From an uncultured Porphyromonas sp. (GTDB taxonomy: Bacteria; Bacteroidota; Bacteroidia; Bacteroidales; Porphyromonadaceae), in NCBI GenBank assembly GCA_945965245.1, contig CAMFNC010000194.1:1-20526 (forward strand): a DNA stretch of 20,526 bases. The letters run 5' to 3'. Below are positions 1 to 7,952 of the stretch, one piece after another (the stretch's first letter is position 1; each line of letters starts with the position of its first letter). The notes under the pieces were generated by a model. It had not been told where the DNA came from and ran no database searches. It saw only the letters and a program-made list of their open reading frames with translations. The position numbers were made by a program, and so were the translations under genes.

Positions 1-141
1 TTATGCATAAAATGAAATCAATTTGTGTATGAAGACTTTTGGAATCCGAGCAGCCCCTTCGGAAATACAATCGGAGGGAATGGAAAGAAGGTTTATCACT
101 CCGCAAACGCTTATCTTTGGGTACGGGTTTATGATATTTAA
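1..141 (+). pseudogene. 3' end of an unidentified upstream gene, possibly frameshifted
   Basis: A protein-like stretch runs in the first frame from base 16 to the TAA at 139-141. It ends with residues rich in aromatics and glycine (YEDFWNPSSPFG at 28-63, final residues AYLWVRVYDI). It has no start codon and is preceded by an in-frame TGA at 13-15. The third frame is open from the left edge to 29 and could join it if one base is lost in the T run at 22-24. This suggests a frameshift near the gene's 3' end or a sequence error. A competing frame (11-145) also lacks upstream continuity. The family is not recognised. It ends 24 bases before the CobN-like gene, so the two are probably co-transcribed. 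A TonB-type or other outer-membrane uptake component would fit the neighbour, but nothing visible proves that. Confidence 0.35.
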
Positions 142-165
142 ATAGACGATAAACAGAATAGCAAT

Positions 166-3100
166 ATGAAACGTAACCATAAAATCACTTTGGGGGTAAT
201 CATCGCCTTATCCACCATGGCTTTGCTATGGGGTGGCTATCGACTTTTTTTCAGCCCCACACGCATCGCACTGATTAACTTTCCTGCCGGTCAGTTTTCC
301 AATTTCGTGTTATCCAACGACACCCGACACATCCGAATAGACCGCATATCGGACGATGACAAGACTTCGCTACGGGGTTACGACGCAATCTTTCTGTTCG
401 GTCCCGGCATGCGGCTGAGCAACGAGCTGAATGACCATGTGCAGCAAGCCATAGACCGTGGTATTGCGGTATATTCGTTTGTTTTTACCTCAGCCAAGGT
501 AAACTGCCACAATATGGATTCCACCGTGCGCAATCAACTCGATTTATATTATCAGAACCGAAGCACCCGAAACTACCGGAATATGCTGCGCTATGTGCGC
601 CGAAAATTCGACGGAAGCAAATGGCCCAAGCTGGAAGTAGAAATTCCTGCTATCATCCCTTCGGATTTCTTGTTCTATACCGGTTCGGAAGAACCATTTC
701 TGCATGCCAAGGATTTGACGGCATACCTCAAGCAAAAAGGCCTGTACCAAGCCTCCGATATAAATAATAATATAGCTTTTATCATTGGCAGCGTGCCACC
801 CATGGAGGGTAATCGGGCACATATTGATACCCTGATAGCACAATTTACCCGCCGGGGATACAACGTGTATCCCATCACGGCTCGCAAGAAGCGTGTGGCT
901 CTGCTGCACGAAGTAGCTCCTGCCGGGGTTATATACTTTGCCATGGGGCGTTTGCAAGGCGATAAGGCCGTGCAGTATCTGAGCCAAGAAAACATTCCGC
1001 TATTCTGTCCGCTGCCTCTGTCCGCCTCGCATGAGGAATGGGCGGAGAGCAAGCAAGGAGCTGCCGGCGGATTCCTAACAGCGCGTGTAGCATTACCGGA
1101 AATAGACGGAGGCATTGCCCCCATGGTTATTTCCACCGACCATCAGGTGGCAGACAGTCTGATGATGACCCAACCCGAACCGGAGCGGATGCAAATATTT
1201 ACGGATTATATGGATAACTATCTGAAGCTCAAGAACAAACCCAACAACGAAAAACGGATAGCCATCGGATACTTCCGCGGACCGGGCAGAAATTCATTGG
1301 TAGCCACCGGACTGGAGGTTATACCCTCGCTCTATCGGTTGCTCCGTCGTCTTCAAACCGAAGGATATCGGGTGGACGGATTGCCGAAAAGCGAAGAGGC
1401 TTTTGCCCGACTGATTGCCACCGAAGGTCCCATCTTTTCCGGTCATGACGAGGGTGCCATCGACCGATATCTGAATCAGGGTCATCCCGAATGGATTGCC
1501 GCCGAAGATTATGCCACATGGCTGAAAAAAGACGTAGCGCCACATCGCATCCAAGAACTGACAGAGATTTATGGCAAAGCTCCGGGCTTGTTTATGGTTG
1601 GTGCATCGGGCACCAAACGACAATTGGCCGTGCCCCGCATCCGACTGGGCAATGTGGTTCTTTTCCCCCAACCGCGTGCTGCCATCGGTGGCGAAGATTT
1701 CAGCGTGGTACACGGTGGTGCCAACGTGCCCCCGCCACATAATTACATTGCCACCTATCTGTGGTTGCAAAACGACTTCAAGGCGGATGCCCTACTCCAC
1801 TTTGGCACTCACGGCAGTTTGGAGTTTATGCCCGGCAAGCAGGTGGCTCTTTCGGGTGAAGACTGGCCTGACCGATTGATTGGCAGCATACCGCATTTCT
1901 ATTATTATTGTATCGGCAATGTGGGTGAGGCCATTCTGGCCAAACGCCGTTCGCGCACCACCACCATATCTTACCTCACTCCGCCCTTTGTGGAAAGTGA
2001 GATGAAAAACCGCTACGGGGCATTGCAGAAACTCATCGGCGATTACTTTGCCACCAATGACAAAGCCGCTACCGGAGCATTGGCAGGGCGCATCAAATCG
2101 GAAGTGGTGGCACTGGGAATGAATAAGGAACTGCAATTGGATGACGACCTCCAAAAGGCTTATACAGAAGCGGATATTGAGTTGATTGACAATTACATCG
2201 GTGAAATAGCACAGGAAAAAATCACCGGTGCACTCTACACTTTGGGCGAACCGTTCAACCCTCGTGATCTCCGCAGCACCGTAATGGCTCTCTCCATTGA
2301 CCCGATAGCTTATGCCAGAGCCAAAATAGATTTGCTGCAAAAACGCATCACACCGGAACAGTATGCCAACAATCGTTATATGGCTGCGCATTACATCGAA
2401 CCTGCCGGTCGGGAGGCTGCCGAACTTTTTGCCTCACATGCCACAATCGAAGTACCGGTGCCCACTAAAGGCAAAATGGACAAGATGAAAAAAAGTAAAA
2501 AGAGTCAGCTATCGCCCGAAGCAGCTGAACTGAAATTTGCACAAAAGGAGTTGGAAACGGCAAGGCAATCGGTAAGTCTTTACCGCGACCTGCTGATACA
2601 ATCGCCTCAAGCGGAAATGCAATCGCTCATCAATGCTTTTAACGGCGGATACATTGCACCATCACCCGGAGGAGATGTGGTAAGCAATCCCAACACTCTG
2701 CCCACAGGGCGCAATCTATACTCCATCAATGCCGAATCCACACCCAGCGAAAGAGCCTGGGAGCAGGGCAAGAATTTGGTGAATGCAACACTGGCTCAGT
2801 ACTGCAAGAAGCATGGCAAACTACCTCGCAAAGTCAGTTATACATTTTGGGCAGGCGAGTTCATCCAATCCGAAGGTGCCACTTTGGCGCAGTGCTTTTA
2901 TATGTTGGGCGTAGAGCCCGTGCGAGACAATAAAGGTAGAGTAACGGATTTGTGCCTGATACCCTCGGAAGAATTGGGCAGACCGCGTATCAACATCGTG
3001 GTGCAAGTATCCGGACAATTGCGAGATTTGGCAGCATCGCGCCTGATATTGCTTAACAAAGCGGTACAAATGGCTGCTGCTGCCAATGACAAAGCATACA

Positions 3101-4194
3101 AGAACCTTGTGCAGGAAGATGCCGTGCAGAGCGAAAAAATGCTGGTGGAGCAAGGCATGGCTCCAGGCGATGCCCGCCGATTGGCCACCATACGCGTTTT
3201 CGGAGGATTGAACGGACGCTACGGCACCGGTATCAAAGAGATGGTAGAGCAAGGCAATGCCTGGAACAGCCGTTCGGACATTGCCCGGAAATATATGCGT
3301 AACATGGGAGCCATCTACGGCACGGATGAAGATTGGGGTACATACAAAGAAAATCTACTGGCCATAGCACTATCCAATACGGATGTGGTGATGCAACCCA
3401 GACAAAACAACACCTGGGGAGCCTTGACACTAGATCACATGTACGAATTTATGGGCGGCATGAATGTTTCTATCAAAAACGTCACGGGCAAAGACCCCGA
3501 AACATACCTCTCGGACTACCGCAACCGCAATCGTATGCGTATGCAGGAACTCAACGAAGCCATCGGAGTGGAAAGTCGCACTACCATCCTGAACCCTGCC
3601 TACATCAAAGCCAAAATGGAGGGTGGAGCTACCTCTGCCAATACATTCTCCAAAATCCTGCGCAATTCGTTCGGATGGGAAGCCATGAAACCCGATGCCA
3701 TTTCCGATAACTATTGGGATGAAGTCTATCGAATTTATGTACAAGACAGTTGCGGATTGCACATTGCCGAATATTTCGACCGCAAAAATCCAGCAGCATT
3801 TCAGGAAATGACATCCATCATGCTGGAAACGGCACGCAAAGGGATGTGGAAAGCTACCGACGAACAAGTGAAGAAACTGGCTCAATTGAGTGCGGAGCTG
3901 ACCCGAAAGTATGGTGCTGATGCCAGTGATTTCTTTGCGTCGAATGCCCAATTACAAGCATTCGTACAGCAGAAACTGCCCACCGAAGAGCAATCGGGCT
4001 TCCGCCGAGCCGTTCGGCAACTTAAAAACGAAACGGCAAGCGGTAAAAGCATTGTGATGAAAAAAGATACGCTGACCAACCCGACGGAAGACAATCCCAA
4101 TGGACTGCGCAAAATGCTCTTTTGGGGAGGAATCTTATTACTTCTGGGTGGTGGCCTGTGGCTCATCTTGCGCCACCGCAAGCACACCAACTAA
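166..4194 (+). CDS. cobN: CobN/HmuS-type chelatase-family protein with N- and C-terminal membrane anchors
   Basis: This 1342-residue protein belongs to the CobN/BchH/HmuS family of large chelatase subunits that act on tetrapyrroles. The family signature FGTHGSLEFMPGK lies at residues 546-558 and is followed by long stretches typical of CobN. A hydrophobic segment at about residues 8-30 and another at about 1317-1336, followed by a basic tail, predict a large domain outside the cytoplasm tethered at both ends. That is usual for the Bacteroidetes HmuS-like branch rather than cytosolic cobalamin CobN. A lysine-rich insert occurs near residues 768-782. No CobS/CobT, ChlI/ChlD or other cobalamin gene is visible, which argues against aerobic B12 synthesis. 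HmuS-like proteins are linked to heme use and proposed to remove iron from heme, so that role is the favoured inference. No hmuTUV-like genes follow: the next gene is convergent. Confidence 0.88.
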   Translation: MKRNHKITLGVIIALSTMALLWGGYRLFFSPTRIALINFPAGQFSNFVLSNDTRHIRIDRISDDDKTSLRGYDAIFLFGPGMRLSNELNDHVQQAIDRGIAVYSFVFTSAKVNCHNMDSTVRNQLDLYYQNRSTRNYRNMLRYVRRKFDGSKWPKLEVEIPAIIPSDFLFYTGSEEPFLHAKDLTAYLKQKGLYQASDINNNIAFIIGSVPPMEGNRAHIDTLIAQFTRRGYNVYPITARKKRVALLHEVAPAGVIYFAMGRLQGDKAVQYLSQENIPLFCPLPLSASHEEWAESKQGAAGGFLTARVALPEIDGGIAPMVISTDHQVADSLMMTQPEPERMQIFTDYMDNYLKLKNKPNNEKRIAIGYFRGPGRNSLVATGLEVIPSLYRLLRRLQTEGYRVDGLPKSEEAFARLIATEGPIFSGHDEGAIDRYLNQGHPEWIAAEDYATWLKKDVAPHRIQELTEIYGKAPGLFMVGASGTKRQLAVPRIRLGNVVLFPQPRAAIGGEDFSVVHGGANVPPPHNYIATYLWLQNDFKADALLHFGTHGSLEFMPGKQVALSGEDWPDRLIGSIPHFYYYCIGNVGEAILAKRRSRTTTISYLTPPFVESEMKNRYGALQKLIGDYFATNDKAATGALAGRIKSEVVALGMNKELQLDDDLQKAYTEADIELIDNYIGEIAQEKITGALYTLGEPFNPRDLRSTVMALSIDPIAYARAKIDLLQKRITPEQYANNRYMAAHYIEPAGREAAELFASHATIEVPVPTKGKMDKMKKSKKSQLSPEAAELKFAQKELETARQSVSLYRDLLIQSPQAEMQSLINAFNGGYIAPSPGGDVVSNPNTLPTGRNLYSINAESTPSERAWEQGKNLVNATLAQYCKKHGKLPRKVSYTFWAGEFIQSEGATLAQCFYMLGVEPVRDNKGRVTDLCLIPSEELGRPRINIVVQVSGQLRDLAASRLILLNKAVQMAAAANDKAYKNLVQEDAVQSEKMLVEQGMAPGDARRLATIRVFGGLNGRYGTGIKEMVEQGNAWNSRSDIARKYMRNMGAIYGTDEDWGTYKENLLAIALSNTDVVMQPRQNNTWGALTLDHMYEFMGGMNVSIKNVTGKDPETYLSDYRNRNRMRMQELNEAIGVESRTTILNPAYIKAKMEGGATSANTFSKILRNSFGWEAMKPDAISDNYWDEVYRIYVQDSCGLHIAEYFDRKNPAAFQEMTSIMLETARKGMWKATDEQVKKLAQLSAELTRKYGADASDFFASNAQLQAFVQQKLPTEEQSGFRRAVRQLKNETASGKSIVMKKDTLTNPTEDNPNGLRKMLFWGGILLLLGGGLWLILRHRKHTN

Positions 4195-4220
4195 AGTATT
4201 GCCCAACGTGGTCAATACTT
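4194..4220 (+). other. 8-bp inverted repeat at the stop codon of the CobN-like gene
   Basis: AAGTATTG at 4194-4201 and its exact reverse complement CAATACTT at 4213-4220 enclose an 11-base loop and begin on the last base of the TAA stop. No T run follows directly, so it is more likely an RNA 3'-end stabilising hairpin or part of a two-hairpin terminator together with the structure at 4239-4290. Confidence 0.45.
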
Positions 4221-4238
4221 CATACCGCTGCGCTGAAT

Positions 4239-4290
4239 AAAAGAAAACCTCTGGCTGCCAATCAAATGGAACCGGAGGCTCTTTTTCTTT
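4239..4290. terminator. Likely bidirectional terminator between convergent genes
   Basis: CCTCTGG (4248-4254) pairs with CCGGAGG (4272-4278), seven pairs including one G-U. An A-rich tract (4239-4247) lies on the left and a T-rich tract (4280-4290) on the right. The A/T flanks give a U-run on either strand. It lies between the CobN-like gene (+) and the Cys-rich protein gene (-), where a shared terminator is expected. Confidence 0.6.
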
Positions 4291-4304
4291 GTGAGGATTT
4301 TGAC

Positions 4305-4658
4305 TTATCGGTCAGCGGCTTGCAGTTTTTCTGTAACCAATTTTTCTGCCAGGTTTACGCATTCCGTACATGGGAAGTGTAATTCCTGCTTCAATTTATG
4401 ACAAGTGCATGCTCCTGCCGTGGCTTCAAAGGCTTCTTTTACGGAAGAAAGTCCTTGGTCTGCCAAAATCTTCTCTGCCGAATGCAGAGCACCGCATAAG
4501 CCACCTTCGGCTCGTCCACCTCCTTGGGCGCGAAATTGAGCTTCTATTTCTTCATCGGATAAACCTGTAATCTGCTGAAAGCCTTTCTGAACTGCTTGAG
4601 CACAGTTCCAATTTTCCGGCTTTGCATGGAAAAATTCCACTGACTTTTTCATTTTCAT
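4305..4658 (-). CDS. C_GCAxxG_C_C family Cys-rich, probably redox-active protein
   Basis: This 117-residue soluble protein has no signal peptide. Its cysteines are spaced as in the C_GCAxxG_C_C family: Cys19 in NCAQAV, Cys55 in GGLCGALHSA, Cys84 and Cys86 in ACTC, and Cys97 and Cys100 in PCTEC. A glycine-rich turn (GGGRAEGG) precedes the central cysteine. Members are thought to bind metal or undergo disulfide redox changes, but no reaction is firmly known. It lies 47 bases downstream of the endonuclease/exonuclease/phosphatase-family gene and is probably the last gene of the sirtuin unit. The start could be either the first Met or the one two codons later. The family call is strong; the function is open. 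Confidence 0.8.
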   Translation of the reverse strand: MKMKKSVEFFHAKPENWNCAQAVQKGFQQITGLSDEEIEAQFRAQGGGRAEGGLCGALHSAEKILADQGLSSVKEAFEATAGACTCHKLKQELHFPCTECVNLAEKLVTEKLQAADR

Positions 4659-4705
4659 TTCATGTTAAGTGTTCTATTGAATCAACCATTATATGGCTAT
4701 TCTGT

Positions 4706-5815
4706 TCAGCGGATAATGAAGTCCGCCACGATGGGCAAGTGGTCGCTAAATCCATCTTTATTGTATCTGGACCCCACATACGTGCGATTGGGCATCGGTT
4801 CGCGCCCCGGCTCTTTGGGGTAAAAAAGGAGATACGGCTCATATACCGTATGCGCAGAACCTTTGATATATTGTATGGCAGCGGATGGTAGCAGCACGCT
4901 CTCTGAGATAATAATCTGATCTAACTGCGTCCATGTACCTTGATATACATAACTGCCTGCCGGATTGGCTTCGGTATGCTCGCCGAAGAGATTATACAAT
5001 TGAGGAGGATATTCGGGGATGGCCTCAGGTGTCAAATGTTTGGGCAATCTGAGTCCGGCTTCCAGTTCATGCACTGTGGCAGCCTCATTGGGATCGCCAT
5101 TGAAATCGCCCATAATTAAAAACGAAGCCTTAGGGTCAATGACTGCCACACTGTCGCACTTTTTGCGTATCAGCAAGGCAGCTTCACGGCGGAATATAGC
5201 CGTGGCTTTGGCTCCCTCGCGTCGGCTGGGCAAATGGCAAACCATGACGTGGAGCAAAGAATTGTTGGGCAATCGTCCCACGGCATAGAGAATATTGCGC
5301 GTTTTCTTGTCCGGTTCTTTGCGAAAGCTCACCACGAACTCTTCACTGCGAATCAAATCGAATTGTTCGGGTCGGTAGAGCAAACCCACATCTATACCTC
5401 GGCGGTCGGGGCTGTTTGTTATCAGAAACTTATATCCTTGTTTGCACAGTGGCGTTTGGGCTATAAGGTCATGCAGTGTCTGCGCACTCTCAACCTCTTG
5501 CAAGCCCACCAAGGCGGGCATCTCCCACTTTCCCACACGGTTGATAACGTGTGCTATCTGTTCCAATTTATGATGGTAACGCCCTTTTGTCCAGTGCATT
5601 CGGCCATCGGGCAGAAAATCCTCATCGTCTTTTTGGGGGTCGTCTTCGGTATCGAAAAGATTTTCCACATTGTAATTCATTACCCGAAAGTTAGCGGAAT
5701 ACTTTACCGTTACGGTGTCAATATGCTCTTCGCCGGCATTCTTTTCGCATGATTTGATAGCCAATGGGCTTAATACGGCAGTAAAAGTCATCAATAGTAA
5801 ATTCAGTCTTATCAT
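4706..5815 (-). CDS. Secreted or lipid-anchored endonuclease/exonuclease/phosphatase-family protein
   Basis: This 369-residue protein has the fold of DNase I-like metal-dependent phosphodiesterases. Motifs in order are NYNVENLF at residues 47-54, LQEVE with the metal-binding glutamate Glu107, RRGIDVGLLYR, GDFNGDP with Asp237 and Asn239, and a terminal SDHLP with Asp358-His359. All key catalytic residues are present. The N-terminus is hydrophobic (residues 4-20) and ends at Cys23, so it is exported. The cysteine could be lipidated, but Lys at -2 makes the lipobox poor. The start codon overlaps the stop of the upstream zinc-ribbon gene (ATGA), implying translational coupling. The substrate could be DNA, RNA or a phospho-ester and cannot be read from sequence. 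Confidence 0.85.
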   Translation of the reverse strand: MIRLNLLLMTFTAVLSPLAIKSCEKNAGEEHIDTVTVKYSANFRVMNYNVENLFDTEDDPQKDDEDFLPDGRMHWTKGRYHHKLEQIAHVINRVGKWEMPALVGLQEVESAQTLHDLIAQTPLCKQGYKFLITNSPDRRGIDVGLLYRPEQFDLIRSEEFVVSFRKEPDKKTRNILYAVGRLPNNSLLHVMVCHLPSRREGAKATAIFRREAALLIRKKCDSVAVIDPKASFLIMGDFNGDPNEAATVHELEAGLRLPKHLTPEAIPEYPPQLYNLFGEHTEANPAGSYVYQGTWTQLDQIIISESVLLPSAAIQYIKGSAHTVYEPYLLFYPKEPGREPMPNRTYVGSRYNKDGFSDHLPIVADFIIR

Positions 5816-5973
5816 TTGAAATGGTATTTTTTATCGAAAGGGGTGGGACGCGGTTGCCACTCGCCTTGTATCATGCAGTAACAGCAGTAATCGTCTGTGG
5901 GGTGTCCGTGCGCATCCGTACCACGGAGTGCAGGCATATCCATGGGCATGCCGCATCGCTTGCAGTGTGCCAT
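5812..5973 (-). CDS. Small zinc-ribbon protein (putative zinc ribbon, zf-ribbon_2 type)
   Basis: A 53-residue protein starts three bases downstream of the sirtuin stop codon and ends by sharing ATGA with the next gene. It begins MAHCKRCGMPMD and later has DDYCCYCMIQGEW. The CxxCGMP motif followed by an (E/D)YCxYC motif is the signature of the putative zinc ribbon domain family as I know it, with Cys4 and Cys7 plus Cys30/31 and Cys33 as ligands. The tight packing between two clear genes and the preserved motif make it a real gene although it is very short. Such domains are thought to bind zinc and mediate protein or nucleic-acid contacts. Its partner is unknown; the sirtuin next to it lacks its own zinc cysteines. 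Confidence 0.8.
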   Translation of the reverse strand: MAHCKRCGMPMDMPALRGTDAHGHPTDDYCCYCMIQGEWQPRPTPFDKKYHFK

Positions 5974-5975
5974 GG

Positions 5976-6692
5976 TTAATGCGCAGGAAATCTTTGAGTT
6001 ATCAGCTTGGTGAAAATCTTCATTCCCTCCGATGCTCCGGCAGTGATTTGTTCGATGTCCGACCGATAAGCACTAGACACTGGTTTGGGATCTATCAGAA
6101 AAACGGGCACCTGACGCCGTGCATAACCCAACAATCCGGCAGCGGGATAGACATTGAGCGATGTGCCGATAACCAGTAACACATCCGCCTGTTCCACCTC
6201 GGCAGCAGCGTCGGTAATGCGGGGCACAGCTTCGCCGAACCATACGATATAAGGGCGGAGCTGAGTGCCGTCCGGAGCCATATCGCCCATGTGCAAATCC
6301 GGATTTTGCGGATTGACATCATACATCGTTTCCCGATGCCCATCGGAGCAATTCTTCATCAATTCGCCATGCAAGTGAATGACGTTCGTGCTGCCGGCAC
6401 GTTCGTGCAGGTCGTCGATATTTTGCGTTACCACAGTAATATCATATTGCTTCTCCAATTCGGCCAATAAGCGGTGGCCGACATTGGGTTCACAGCCCTT
6501 GTAGGCATTACGGCGAGCGTTATAGAAGTCCAAGACCAGTTTCGGATTGCGATGCCAACCATCTATAGATGCCACATCCTGCACTGAATGATTTTCCCAC
6601 AAGCCATCGCTATCTCTAAATGTGGAAATACCGCTTTCGGCACTCATACCTGCACCTGTGAGTACCACCAATTTGATACGTTTCTTCATCAT
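5976..6692 (-). CDS. cobB: NAD-dependent protein deacylase, sirtuin (SIR2/CobB family)
   Basis: This 238-residue sirtuin removes acyl groups from lysines using NAD. The NAD-binding GAGMSAESGISTFRD lies at residues 13-27, TQNIDDLHERAG at 89-100, and the catalytic base His108 in HLHG. Tyr57 and Arg60 (FYNAR) match the Tyr-x-x-Arg pair of class III sirtuins that bind succinyl or malonyl groups, so desuccinylase activity is plausible. The four zinc-binding cysteines usual in sirtuins are absent: only Cys67 and Cys115 remain and neither is in a CxxC. I believe this loss is common in Bacteroidetes. The start is MMKK; either Met is possible. It heads a tight unit with a zinc-ribbon protein and two more genes. 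Confidence 0.92.
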   Translation of the reverse strand: MMKKRIKLVVLTGAGMSAESGISTFRDSDGLWENHSVQDVASIDGWHRNPKLVLDFYNARRNAYKGCEPNVGHRLLAELEKQYDITVVTQNIDDLHERAGSTNVIHLHGELMKNCSDGHRETMYDVNPQNPDLHMGDMAPDGTQLRPYIVWFGEAVPRITDAAAEVEQADVLLVIGTSLNVYPAAGLLGYARRQVPVFLIDPKPVSSAYRSDIEQITAGASEGMKIFTKLITQRFPAH

Positions 6693-6793
6693 ATATAATC
6701 ATTGCTGCTAATAGAACAACATGAATTCGATATAAGGAATGAGGTAAATGCCCCTTTATTTGATATACATAAGTCAAGATATCCTTTCAGAGG

Positions 6794-6855
6794 AATCTTG
6801 GTTACGCTTGCATTCTTAGACCGAGCTCACGTTAATAAACAAAGATACACATATA
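6794..6855 (-). repeat. Short dispersed intergenic repeat, copy A
   Basis: Read on the minus strand, this contains TTTATTAACGTGAGCTCGG followed by TCTAAG, then GCAAGCGTAACCAAG. It aligns with the minus-strand reading at 12596-12650 over roughly 45-50 bases with about three quarters identity by eye. No inverted termini or transposase are visible. Confidence 0.5.
6840..6847 (-). promoter_or_regulatory. Candidate Bacteroidetes -7 box upstream of the sirtuin unit
   Basis: The minus strand reads TATCTTTG, matching TAnnTTTG. No clear -33 TTTG lies 19-21 bases upstream, and the leader to the sirtuin start would be about 140 bases. It overlaps repeat copy A, so it may be part of the repeat rather than a promoter. 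Confidence 0.3.
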
Positions 6856-7082
6856 TTCCTCCAGGCCAGATATGTACACACTAAAACACCAGTCGAAATT
6901 TGAGTTGCATGAAGTAAACCCAAAAGTTGTCTTCTACGAAATCAATCGAAAAGATCCAGAGATGGATTTATAGCTTTCTTGAAATGCAAAGCAAAAGCCT
7001 TTTTCAAAGAACCGGAGGATAAGCAAACTATATGATTGAATAATACAGCAGATTGAGTTTGAACGATATGCGAACCGATAGG

Positions 7083-7952
7083 TTAGGGGTGTGAGAACTG
7101 CATCATGCTCCAACCGGCAAGTGAAACGGGAGCAGACACCAACTGAAGACCCAGTGCCTCGGCACAGGATTGCAATACCGGGATATCTGCCTGATAAAAT
7201 CCGCTCAATACCAGTGTGCCACCTTTGCGCAGATGCTTCACATAATGGTACATATCCGCCAGCAATACATTGCGTGTGATATTTGCCAAAATCAAATCAA
7301 ACGTTCCCAATGGCTGCAATGCCAAAGCATCACCACAAATTATCCGAGGCACATCTTTCAGGTTGTTCAATTCGGCATTTTCCATCACATTCCGATAGGC
7401 CCATTCGTCTATGTCCACAGCCGTGAGACTTTTGGCTCCTTGCTTGAGTGCAATCAGCCCCAAAATGCCGGTTCCGCAGCCCATATCCAGCACATCCAGT
7501 CCGGCAGAAGGATGAGCCAATAGGTAGTCTATGATATGCGAAGTGGTGTCATGATTGCCCGTACCGAATGCCATCTTGGGCGAAATAATCAGTTCGATAT
7601 CGGCTTGGGGATAAGCGGGATGAAACGGAGCGCGTATGACGCAGCGTCCACCGGCGAACTCAAGCGGACGAAAGTAATGGCGTTCCCACTCTTCATTCCA
7701 ATTGACATCTGGCTCCTCCTGCATGGCATAATCAAAAGAAACATCCGGCAACACGAAGTCTGCCAACACACCACGCAATATCTTCTCGTCTGGTTGATTC
7801 GTAGAGGGGATATAGGCTTGTAATGTATTCTCCGATTTCACAAAGCTATCGAAGCCCAGCGGAGCCAACTCCCCCGCCAGCACATCGAATACCACATCTG
7901 CATCCAAAGGCTCGGATGTCCGGACGGTAAATGTGAAACGAGTATATTGCAT
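7083..7952 (-). CDS. prmA: Ribosomal protein L11 methyltransferase PrmA
   Basis: This 289-residue cytosolic enzyme methylates ribosomal protein L11 with S-adenosylmethionine. The N-terminal substrate-recognition domain (about residues 1-80) is followed by NWNEEWE (84-90) and the PrmA signature MAFGTGNHDTT (127-137). The Rossmann SAM-binding loop is LDMGCGTGILG (155-165), with acidic Asp180 at the end of strand 2 and ANIT at 223-226. Length and motif order are standard. Its ATG shares one base with the stop of the permease gene (TAATG), so it is translationally coupled and is the last gene of the dpp4-lipA-permease-prmA unit. Confidence 0.95.
   Translation of the reverse strand: MQYTRFTFTVRTSEPLDADVVFDVLAGELAPLGFDSFVKSENTLQAYIPSTNQPDEKILRGVLADFVLPDVSFDYAMQEEPDVNWNEEWERHYFRPLEFAGGRCVIRAPFHPAYPQADIELIISPKMAFGTGNHDTTSHIIDYLLAHPSAGLDVLDMGCGTGILGLIALKQGAKSLTAVDIDEWAYRNVMENAELNNLKDVPRIICGDALALQPLGTFDLILANITRNVLLADMYHYVKHLRKGGTLVLSGFYQADIPVLQSCAEALGLQLVSAPVSLAGWSMMQFSHP

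Larger units (their letters stand above)
6693..7082. other. 390-base intergenic region with repeat copy A, a possible -7 box and a tiny ORF
   Basis: No gene of normal length is visible here. The gap separates the end of prmA from the start of the sirtuin gene. It holds a diverged copy of a short repeat shared with 12596-12650 (at 6794-6855), a minus-strand TATCTTTG box at 6840-6847 and a 33-codon plus-strand ORF at 6872-6973. I see no strong terminator after prmA. Confidence 0.5.

Noticed and set aside
11..145. Alternative second frame at the left edge, ending FMIFK like an outer-membrane barrel
   Set aside because: Its codon choice (AGA AGG, ATA) and composition are less protein-like than frame 1, and an in-frame TAA at 8-10 blocks it.
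6702..6884. 60-codon plus-strand ORF in the prmA-sirtuin gap
   Set aside because: It runs antisense through repeat copy A and shows no family likeness.
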